Shown here one piece after another: positions 1 to 5,535 of a stretch of 8,477 nt of DNA. Source of the DNA: Planctomycetaceae bacterium. Lineage in GTDB: Bacteria; Planctomycetota; Planctomycetia; Pirellulales; Pirellulaceae. The notes beneath the pieces are model-generated. The model made no database searches. It had not been told where the DNA came from and saw only the letters and a program-made list of their open reading frames with translations. The stretch spans positions 1-8,477 of the forward strand of contig DNPC01000323.1 in NCBI GenBank assembly GCA_003501565.1, read 5' to 3'. Numbering within the stretch: the first letter of the stretch is position 1; every line of letters starts with the position of its first letter. The position numbers and the translations under genes were made by a program.

Positions 1-125
1 GAGCGTCCGCTGTTGTCATCATCACCGGTCGTGCGGATGAAATAGTCATCAGCGGTGCAAACACAAGCCGGCCCGAATAGTCCAATGCAGAGAGTTACTG
101 CACGGCAAAATATTTGAAGATTCAT
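1..125 (-). CDS. Secreted protein N-terminus, probably right-handed beta-helix family (partial)
   Basis: Only the first 41 codons are visible; the gene runs off the left edge. The ATG at 125-123 opens a classic export signal: a short N-region (MNLQIFCR), a hydrophobic core (about residues 9-22) and a likely signal peptidase I site after CTA (about residue 25). The mature protein begins DDYFIRTTGDDDNSGR. An aromatic/beta strand followed by a TGxD..N.G turn right after the signal is how many planctomycetal and other bacterial secreted parallel beta-helix proteins begin (pectate-lyase-like, DUF1565-like). No Shine-Dalgarno is evident upstream and no better in-frame ATG was found. The family call rests on about 15 residues and is an inference; secretion is much surer. 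It lies downstream of the PilZ-like gene on the same strand with a 67-base gap, so the two could share a transcript. Confidence 0.6.
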   Translation of the reverse strand, partial: MNLQIFCRAVTLCIGLFGPACVCTADDYFIRTTGDDDNSGR

Positions 126-192
126 GCGTGTGTAATGGCTGGCTACGGCAGTGGGTAACTTCTGAGAGCTTTCCAGGTTAAGCCGACGCCGC

Positions 193-468
193 TCAGTTTG
201 ATGAGTCCGATGCTGTGGCCTGGAACTCGAGAGTCACAATGAAGAAGGAGTTTGGGCGTTTGCAACTTATCACTTTGCCCGGGAGCCACCGATTAAGGCG
301 CCTGAGTGTGACAGTGTCTCCCACATTTAAGTTGGGATTCGGATAGGATCGCAGCTGCGCGCCCTGTTCGCTGAGCACGGTGACTTGTACTGGGAGAACG
401 TCGCCGGAGCGCTTTTCGATGACGGCCAAAGGGCTCCGACCATCAAATTGTTCTAGCTGTCGTTCCAT
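193..468 (-). CDS. Small PilZ-like domain protein, hypothetical
   Basis: Encodes a 91-residue soluble protein from the ATG at 468. A GGCGG sequence lies nine bases upstream of that start. In-frame ATGs at 477 and 513 would give 94 or 106 residues, but neither has a clear ribosome binding site. The order of motifs resembles a PilZ beta-barrel: a strand with VTVLSEQGAQL, matching the usual (D/N)xSxxG turn, then NVGDTVTL, then a PGKVI strand, and a closing FFIVTLEF strand like the GVEF end of PilZ domains. The RxxxR motif that contacts cyclic di-GMP is not present in the expected N-terminal position and the Asp/Asn of the turn is replaced. If this is a PilZ fold, it may not bind the nucleotide. 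There is no signal peptide or membrane segment. The assignment is by pattern only; an unrelated small beta-barrel is the alternative. Confidence 0.55.
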   Translation of the reverse strand: MERQLEQFDGRSPLAVIEKRSGDVLPVQVTVLSEQGAQLRSYPNPNLNVGDTVTLRRLNRWLPGKVISCKRPNSFFIVTLEFQATASDSSN

Positions 469-519
469 AGTTGTCATCCGCCAAGTCGCTGAGTTCCGCC
501 TCATCTGAAGCATACGTCT

Positions 520-533
520 TGCGGTTTACCGCA
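520..533. promoter_or_regulatory. Hyphenated palindrome TGCGGT-TT-ACCGCA, possible operator
   Basis: A perfect 6-2-6 inverted repeat lies 51 bases upstream of the preferred ATG of the PilZ-like gene and 6 bases upstream of its longest in-frame ATG. Its position fits a repressor or activator site for that gene, but the 2-base loop is too tight for a good RNA hairpin. No known regulator consensus was recognised. Confidence 0.25.
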
Positions 534-584
534 GGTGAATTCGGCGAAGTCGAAATATGCAGTTGGGCGGCCAGAAACGATGTG

Positions 585-602
585 TCGCAACGGTTATTGC
601 GA
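585..602. repeat. Inverted repeat TCGCAA-N6-TTGCGA
   Basis: Two perfect 6-base arms are separated by 6 bases (585-590 and 597-602). In RNA this would be a small hairpin, and in DNA a half-site pair with arm centres 12 bp apart. It lies upstream of the PilZ-like gene. There is no following U-tract, so it is not an intrinsic terminator. Confidence 0.25.
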
Positions 603-672
603 TCACGGACGTAAGGATCAGCTAACCAAGAATCCCTCTGCAGAAAGCCACAGTGGAACTCAAGGTGGGGTA

Positions 673-686
673 TTACAGCACTGTAA
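673..686. promoter_or_regulatory. Hyphenated palindrome TTACAG-CA-CTGTAA, possible operator
   Basis: This second 6-2-6 perfect dyad has the same geometry as the one at 520-533 but a different sequence. It sits roughly 105 bases past the dioxygenase stop, about 205 bases upstream of the PilZ-like start. It could be a protein binding site. A dyad of this size can occur by chance. Confidence 0.2.
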
Positions 687-789
687 GCATTTCTGGCGAT
701 GGATCATGACGCCTGTAGCAATCATGAGCATCGACGGAGGACGCGGCGCTTAGAGGGACTTTCGTTCACCACTTTGCCAAGAAACCGAA

Positions 790-1563
790 CTAGCTTGTAA
801 AGATGCCGAGCGTCCGGAGCTGTTTTGCGGTCAGCCGAGCAGCAGTTTCAGGTCGCAAGAATCGCTTTTGATCGAGTTGCTGCGGTTGATCGCTTCGGCA
901 GAAATAACTGTGGATGGCACGTCGCGGTAACTCCGTGTTGTTCGTCGTTCCGCCGTGCCAGGTGTGCGCGTTGAAAACCGCGACGCTGCCTGCTGGCAGG
1001 ACCAACAGTTCTTCCTCAGGGTGCGAAGCGGTGGGATCATCCATCAATTCTGCCGGCAATTTGGCCGAGCGATGTGTCCGCGGAACGACGCGGGTTGCGC
1101 CGTTTTCGACCGTAAAGTCATCGAGCAGCCAGATTGAGTTGCAGACGACGTACTCGCCTTCCCCGACAGCTTCGTGCCAATCCGCGTGTAGATTCTGTGC
1201 CCCCGCACCGGGAATCGCGGCACGGTAATTTAGGCTCGACAATTGGGATCGAGGCCCCAACACAAGCTCAACGGCGCTCAAAACCAAAGGATGTGAGTAG
1301 AAGACGTCGAATTCGGAGCCCTTGTTGACTAAGTCGGCTAAACGATCGGCGCCGGACTCCTTGGGATGCCGAATATGAGGTGAGTCAAACAACTCAGCAC
1401 CGGCATTCTCGCCTTCCGCCTCGAGCAGCTGATTTGTTGCACTTCGCAGGACCTCAAGTTGCTGGTTATCAAGGAGCTTGCCAAGCACCACGAACCCGTT
1501 CTCGCGCAGATCCAACTCCTGCCGTTGAGTCAACTCAGTCTGTTTTTCCGCCTCTACCGCCAT
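790..1563 (-). CDS. Phytanoyl-CoA dioxygenase (PhyH) family Fe(II)/2-oxoglutarate oxygenase
   Basis: A 257-residue soluble enzyme of the PhyH family, which uses Fe(II), 2-oxoglutarate and O2 to hydroxylate small molecules; the substrate here is unknown. Visible landmarks are an N-terminal helix with the family-like FxxxGFVVLGKLL (about residues 14-31) and the iron motif HAD (His126, Asp128). The NGATRVVPRTHR loop (154-165) is typical of the family. The distal iron ligand is probably His203 in HTWHGGTTNN, and Arg215 is a likely 2-oxoglutarate carboxylate anchor. All expected active-site residues are present and the length is normal, so the enzyme is probably active. I chose the ATG at 1563 because GGAG lies ten bases upstream; a longer frame opens only with TTG at 1617 and adds an Arg-rich tail. 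It is transcribed divergently from the membrane protein gene at 1839. No neighbouring biosynthetic genes hint at a substrate. Confidence 0.92.
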   Translation of the reverse strand: MAVEAEKQTELTQRQELDLRENGFVVLGKLLDNQQLEVLRSATNQLLEAEGENAGAELFDSPHIRHPKESGADRLADLVNKGSEFDVFYSHPLVLSAVELVLGPRSQLSSLNYRAAIPGAGAQNLHADWHEAVGEGEYVVCNSIWLLDDFTVENGATRVVPRTHRSAKLPAELMDDPTASHPEEELLVLPAGSVAVFNAHTWHGGTTNNTELPRRAIHSYFCRSDQPQQLDQKRFLRPETAARLTAKQLRTLGIFTS

Positions 1564-1573
1564 CGTGCGAATT

Positions 1574-1577
1574 CTCC
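1574..1577 (-). promoter_or_regulatory. Ribosome binding site (GGAG) of the PhyH-family gene
   Basis: On the minus strand GGAG is followed by ten bases and then ATG at 1563. The spacing is slightly long but usable. It decides between this ATG and the upstream TTG at 1617, which has no such sequence. Confidence 0.5.
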
Positions 1578-1627
1578 GTCGCCGGACTCCAGGAATCTGC
1601 AAGGCAGGGAACTGCAAATAGGATGCA

Positions 1628-1678
1628 CAACTCTGCCGAACGCATTGTAGCGTTTGGCGCTTTCAGCTGGCAGAGTTG
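1628..1678 (-). promoter_or_regulatory. Inverted repeat with nested stem in the PhyH leader
   Basis: The arms CAACTCTGCC (1628-1637) and GGCAGAGTTG (1669-1678) are perfectly complementary over 10 bases. Inside them is a second stem, AACGC/GCGTT (1639-1643 with 1650-1654), around a six-base loop. As RNA from the minus strand this would form a structured element 65-115 bases ahead of the PhyH start. There is no U-tract after it, so it is not a simple terminator. It could be a leader RNA structure, a DNA operator in the divergent region, or the remnant of a mobile repeat. The loop read on the minus strand is TACAAT, which resembles a -10 box but lacks a fitting -35. Confidence 0.45.
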
Positions 1679-1681
1679 CTG

Positions 1682-1707
1682 AATCGATTTGCGTTTCGAA
1701 ACCGATT
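1682..1707. promoter_or_regulatory. Imperfect 9-8-9 inverted repeat with inner palindrome, candidate operator
   Basis: AATCGATTT (1682-1690) and AAACCGATT (1699-1707) match in inverted orientation at 8 of 9 positions. A perfect 10-base palindrome, GTTTCGAAAC (1693-1702), lies within the same stretch. The element is between the two divergent genes, just ahead of the candidate promoter for the 1839 gene, which is where a shared regulator could bind. No known regulator motif was recognised. Confidence 0.3.
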
Positions 1708-1734
1708 ACGAAAAACTTGGCGCTTTACTACAAT
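1706..1734 (+). promoter_or_regulatory. Candidate sigma-70-type promoter for the membrane protein gene
   Basis: TACAAT at 1729-1734 matches the -10 consensus at five of six positions. TTACGA at 1706-1711, 17 bases upstream of it, is a poor -35. Transcription would start near 1741, giving a leader of about 100 bases. This is pattern matching only. Confidence 0.22.
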
Positions 1735-1838
1735 CGTGTCGTCGTTAGAGAACTACATGTGAACCGTGACTTTGTGCGGTCGCGTAGTAAACGAAATACT
1801 GAACCACATTTCTGGACGTCAGAGGCGAGTTATAGCAG

Positions 1839-2501
1839 ATGAAAATGCAAGAGGTTGGCGGCCCCGCCCATGACGATGCCCAAGTCGAGAGTCTTCCTCA
1901 ATCGGTGAGGTTGATGATGTACGTTGCGGGGCTCTTGTTGGCAGCGTTCGTAATCTTTGTGATCGTGAACCAAGAAGGCAAATCGGAGGCAGAGAAGTTT
2001 CGGGAGTGGGTCGACAGTGAGCGCCAACCGGAAGGTGACGATCACCACATGGCGTTACGTTTCGTCTGGGATGAAGAGTTCAACTCACAGAATCCGAAGA
2101 TGGAACCTCTCCCTGATGGTGACTTGCCAGCTGTGCAGGTGATTGGAGTTGAGGTTGATGGTGTTGCCCACGCATTCACGCTCAACGACAAAGCTAAAGA
2201 TCAAACGACTACAATCCAAACCAAAATAGCAGGAATGCCTCTGGCCATTATTCACAACTACGTGCATAAAACTACACGCGTGCTAACGTCTAGCACTGGC
2301 GACGTTGTGCCGGTGAAGCGCGGTGGACTTCAGGATAATTTCCAGTTTGCAGTACTACACGAAGGTGTTCGTTACGTACTCGATTCTGACAAGATCCCGC
2401 TAGATGACTATCGGTTCGAAATCACATCACTGGCCGAATGGGCGAAGGCACATCCCGATACGTTGGTGCATTACACGCCCAACTATGAATTGGCTGAATA
2501 G
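1839..2501 (+). CDS. Membrane-anchored hypothetical protein, weakly DUF3179-like
   Basis: A 220-residue protein I do not recognise with certainty. Residues 24-43 form one clear transmembrane helix (YVAGLLLAAFVIFVIV core) preceded by Arg24. The short acidic N-terminus is therefore probably cytoplasmic and the remaining 175 or so residues periplasmic. The outer domain has VQVIGVEVDGVAHAFTLN (about 99-116), then IAGMPLAIIHN (130-140), and near the end SLAEWAKAHPDTLV (197-210). This order resembles DUF3179 proteins, which have a vigvevnGea.aY segment, a gG.p..vty segment and a final W...hP.t. segment. The resemblance is faint: the protein has no cysteine at all, so the CxLC of that family is absent. 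The start is ATG 1839, with AGAGG 13 bases upstream; a second ATG lies at 1845. It is divergent from the PhyH gene and convergent with the main operon, so it is probably monocistronic. Confidence 0.8.
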   Translation: MKMQEVGGPAHDDAQVESLPQSVRLMMYVAGLLLAAFVIFVIVNQEGKSEAEKFREWVDSERQPEGDDHHMALRFVWDEEFNSQNPKMEPLPDGDLPAVQVIGVEVDGVAHAFTLNDKAKDQTTTIQTKIAGMPLAIIHNYVHKTTRVLTSSTGDVVPVKRGGLQDNFQFAVLHEGVRYVLDSDKIPLDDYRFEITSLAEWAKAHPDTLVHYTPNYELAE

Positions 2502-2577
2502 TCAAAGATGAAGGGAGTCCTTTTCGGGCTGACGGCTTGCAAGAACATGCCGGGTGCTGTGATTCCCTAAGCTCGAT

Positions 2578-5535
2578 TCACTCAGTGTCCTTCAAAGCCG
2601 TGACTTGCTTACCGCTGGCATCGACGATAACGGCGTGTCCAGACGCGCCGCCAACCACAAAGCGTGAGCCTTCCCGTTCGCTATCAAGTGCATACAAGTA
2701 CCCGCCAGGCAGCTTCACATTGATTTTGCGTTGACCATTGTCGGTCCGGTACAGACGAAAATACCCGTCGCCGCACGCTATCGCGATTTGGTCATCGCGT
2801 CCAACGTACACCAGATTTGTCACTTCGGACTTTAGACCGGAAATGGTACGCTCTGCCTTGCTGGTTTCAATGTCCCATACCTTGACCGTAGCGTCGGCTG
2901 AACCACTTGCCAACTGACGCAAATTGACGTTCCAGTCAATCGCGGTGACGTGATGTGTGTGGCCTTCGAGTGTCTTAATCAACGACCAGTCTTCAGTGTT
3001 CCACAGCTTGAGCATCCTATCGGTGCTTCCCGAAGCCAACGTTTTGCCGTCCGGTGAAAATCGCAAACTGATGACTGTATCTGCGTGTGGTCGATCGATT
3101 CGTTGAAGCAGCTGACCAGTTACAAGATCCCAGATCAATAGTTCTCCACTGCGCGATGGCAATCCTCCGCCGGTCGCTAAGAATCGACCACTCTGGTCGA
3201 CGTCAATACAGAGAACGCGATCAGCAAATGGACTTTGACCAGTCGCCGATCCAATGACCCGAGCCAATTGCCAATGGTTTGGCGCGAAGCGAAAGGCACT
3301 CAGATTGCCATCTGGACCTTGCAAAAGTAGAGTTGATCCGGCGGATACACCTACGAACTGCGGGGCTGGCAAGTCGGCAATTTCCCCCAACCACTCACCT
3401 TCGGTCGACCAACGACTCCAAGCCGCGGAGGCTTCACTGTACGTCAACAGACGTTGCTGGCCCGCAAGAGCCATCAGTCCACGGTCAGACGCGTTGGACT
3501 GGTCAGCCACTCGCTTAGAAGCGGCTTCGCTCTTCACCAATTCCTCTTGCCGGATTTGCGACGCTTCAACGGCTTGCGTCTTCTTATTGACGTCCACAGC
3601 CAGTTCGGACAAACGTCTTCGTCCGCGTTTCAACTTTTCTTCGCTGGCAGTTACGACGTCGGTCGCGGCAGTCAGATCGGCTTGTTTTGATTCCAGTGCT
3701 TTTTGGGCTTTCGATACAGAATCATTGGCGGACTTGGTAGCAGCGGCGAGTTCTTTTGCATCGGGAATCTCAGCCAAGCTCTGCTCCAGCGCGGCCCTCT
3801 CCGCGGTAAGTGCAGCAATCTGTTCTTCTAGCTGTTTAGTTGAGTCGTCGAGTTTTTTGATCGACCCGGAGAGTTCGGTTCGCTTCGCGTTTTCTCGCTG
3901 TTGCGCTAATTTCGCCTCGGCTGCCTGTTTGGTTGCCGTGTCGACGGCGAGTTTGGCGGCATCGACCGCAGTTCGGCTCTCGTCTAGAGTCTTGGTTTGG
4001 TTGACCAAATCCTTAGCGAGCGTTTCTAGACTTTCTTGTTCGGCTTTTACATCCGCTTCAGCTTGAGTGAGCCTTTTTTGTTTCGCGGCCAACAGTCTTT
4101 CGCCAACTAAGGTTTTCCAGCGTTGCCGATTGTAATGTTGTAAGGCTACAGGATCCGACTTAGCAAATTCGACCCATTTCTTTTCACCGAAGCGATAAAC
4201 ACCGAGGTTTCCAGTTGCATTGACGGCCCACAGCCCATCTCCCTGGGGCGATAAAGCTGCAGAATGAACCGGTGCTGGAATGGCTCCCTGTCGCTCGACC
4301 TTGCCATCCAGGAGGGTTAGGTTGGCAATGTGCCCTGATTGGTCGATTGCAACCACTTGATCCCGATTCGCAGCACTAATTCCAAGGTATGTTAACGGGG
4401 CATCGAGAACGTTGTGTTCTTGAAATGTCCATTCATCGTTTGCGTTTCGGGCGACCCAGATTTGGCCGCTAGAGCCACCGATAACAAGTTGTCCGTCCGG
4501 AGCCCACACGATTTGAGTCAGGTTTTCTGCAAGTTGGAGCGTTTCCGCCTGTCTGCCATCGATGCGAACGATTCGAATTTCCTTGCCTGAGCCGACAGCG
4601 ACCGCTTCGCCAAGATCGTTGATGGCCATTTGGACAGAAGCTGAGTCTTTGCTCCAACCGGACGGAAAATCGAAACCTTTCATCCAATCCCAGCGGGATT
4701 TCCCGATCGTGGCAACGCTCAATTCTCCTTGGGGAGCAAGCTGCGCAACGTGAGTTCCCGGGCGATTCATAGCGACCGCAACCAAGACGTTGGGATGAAT
4801 GGTCGGAATCTGCGTGCGCTGCGGCGGCGCGATCTCCCATATCTTGACGTTTCGATGCCCGCTCGAAATCACTCGGCGTCCAGCAGCATCTACAGCCAAG
4901 TCTCGAACGAAGTCTTGGTGAGCCGGTAGCGATTGGCCATCGACAGTCGTCGATAGTTCGGCGGATGTGGTGGCGTTTGTTCCGGCAAAAATGCGAACAC
5001 GATTGCCGAAACCGACCGCTGTCAGGCGAGCATCAGGCGTCATTGCTGCGCAGAAATTTGTTTTGAGCGCTCTCGGCAGTGGCTGAGATGGCACCGCTGG
5101 CGCGGGAGCGTCCATCGGATCCGCCTTTGCCCCCGTGGCAATCCAGCGACGCAACAAATCTAGCTCAATTGGCGTTAATGGTGATGCAGACACATCGTTG
5201 TCTTCCGGCGGCATCACCGGGTCATTGCGATGTGCAGCGAGCAAGAATAACCGACTCTGATCAGGCTTGCCGGGAACGAGCAGGTCGTCCGTGTCTGACG
5301 CCTGCATCTTCTGAACGGTTTCTAGATTTACGCCACCCTCCTCATTCTGATCGTTATGGCAAGCGAGGCAGTTCTTCGTCAGCATCGGCGCGATATCACG
5401 GATGTACGTCACTTGTCGATCTGCTGGCAGTTCTGCAACGTCCGATTGCGCCCGTGCAGCACTGATTGAGTGAGCAAGCCAACAGCTTGCAAACAATGAC
5501 CAGAGAAATCGGTGATAGAAAGGGCTGATGCTCAC
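2578..5535 (-). CDS. Exported planctomycete cytochrome c (PSCyt1) fused to coiled coil and WD40 repeats
   Basis: A 985-residue exported protein. Residues 1-30 are a signal peptide (hydrophobic FLWSLFASCWLAHSIS, cleavage near ARA/Q). A PSCyt1-type cytochrome domain spans about 44-137: RDIAPML, heme motif CLACH (Cys56, Cys59, His60), VPGKPDQS, VMPPED with Met108 as possible axial ligand, then LTPIELDLLRRWIATGA. Residues about 200-460 carry degenerate beta-propeller repeats (for example NVKIWEI, 229-235). About 476-680 is a Lys/Glu/Ala/Gln-rich predicted coiled coil. Residues 770-985 are canonical WD40 repeats: GELLIWDL (797-804), MLKLWNT (841-847), ATVKVWDI (882-889). The start is GTG at 5535: GGAGG precedes it by four bases and the GTG overlaps the stop of the upstream gene (GTGA). 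The upstream in-frame TTG at 5574 lies inside that gene. It is the last gene of the operon. A heme-bearing scaffold in the periplasm is the inferred role; its partner is unknown. Confidence 0.93.
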   Translation of the reverse strand: MSISPFYHRFLWSLFASCWLAHSISAARAQSDVAELPADRQVTYIRDIAPMLTKNCLACHNDQNEEGGVNLETVQKMQASDTDDLLVPGKPDQSRLFLLAAHRNDPVMPPEDNDVSASPLTPIELDLLRRWIATGAKADPMDAPAPAVPSQPLPRALKTNFCAAMTPDARLTAVGFGNRVRIFAGTNATTSAELSTTVDGQSLPAHQDFVRDLAVDAAGRRVISSGHRNVKIWEIAPPQRTQIPTIHPNVLVAVAMNRPGTHVAQLAPQGELSVATIGKSRWDWMKGFDFPSGWSKDSASVQMAINDLGEAVAVGSGKEIRIVRIDGRQAETLQLAENLTQIVWAPDGQLVIGGSSGQIWVARNANDEWTFQEHNVLDAPLTYLGISAANRDQVVAIDQSGHIANLTLLDGKVERQGAIPAPVHSAALSPQGDGLWAVNATGNLGVYRFGEKKWVEFAKSDPVALQHYNRQRWKTLVGERLLAAKQKRLTQAEADVKAEQESLETLAKDLVNQTKTLDESRTAVDAAKLAVDTATKQAAEAKLAQQRENAKRTELSGSIKKLDDSTKQLEEQIAALTAERAALEQSLAEIPDAKELAAATKSANDSVSKAQKALESKQADLTAATDVVTASEEKLKRGRRRLSELAVDVNKKTQAVEASQIRQEELVKSEAASKRVADQSNASDRGLMALAGQQRLLTYSEASAAWSRWSTEGEWLGEIADLPAPQFVGVSAGSTLLLQGPDGNLSAFRFAPNHWQLARVIGSATGQSPFADRVLCIDVDQSGRFLATGGGLPSRSGELLIWDLVTGQLLQRIDRPHADTVISLRFSPDGKTLASGSTDRMLKLWNTEDWSLIKTLEGHTHHVTAIDWNVNLRQLASGSADATVKVWDIETSKAERTISGLKSEVTNLVYVGRDDQIAIACGDGYFRLYRTDNGQRKINVKLPGGYLYALDSEREGSRFVVGGASGHAVIVDASGKQVTALKDTE

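Larger units (their letters stand above)
469..789. other. Intergenic region with short dyads, no convincing gene
   Basis: About 320 bases separate the PilZ-like start from the end of the dioxygenase gene. The one open frame here (535-753, plus) has no recognisable motif, no ribosome binding site and an atypical composition, so I do not call it. The stretch holds three short symmetrical sequences (520-533, 585-602, 673-686). It must contain the 3' end of the dioxygenase transcript and probably the promoter of the PilZ-like gene, but no good -10/-35 pair or U-tract terminator stands out. Confidence 0.5.

Noticed and set aside
703..727. Direct repeat ATCATGA at 703-709 and 721-727
   Set aside because: Seven bases repeated once is within chance expectation, and nothing else marks an insertion or attachment site.
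535..753. A 72-codon plus-strand open frame in the intergenic region
   Set aside because: It has no recognisable domain, no Shine-Dalgarno, and a Cys/His/Gly-rich random-looking product. It overlaps the dyads and is more likely non-coding.
1564..1617. N-terminal extension of the PhyH gene to TTG 1617
   Set aside because: The extension is Arg-rich and unlike family N-termini, while ATG 1563 has GGAG at usable spacing.
2511..2524. Possible terminator between the convergent genes (AAGG-GAGT-CCTT followed by TT)
   Set aside because: The stem is only four base pairs and the T run is too short for a convincing intrinsic terminator, although a terminator is expected somewhere in 2502-2577.
3254..4066. 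A 270-codon open frame on the plus strand
   Set aside because: It lies entirely antisense to the coiled-coil and WD40 part of the cytochrome gene. Its Ser/Ala/Cys-rich, repetitive product is what the reverse complement of Ala/Lys/Glu codons produces; there is no motif or ribosome binding site.
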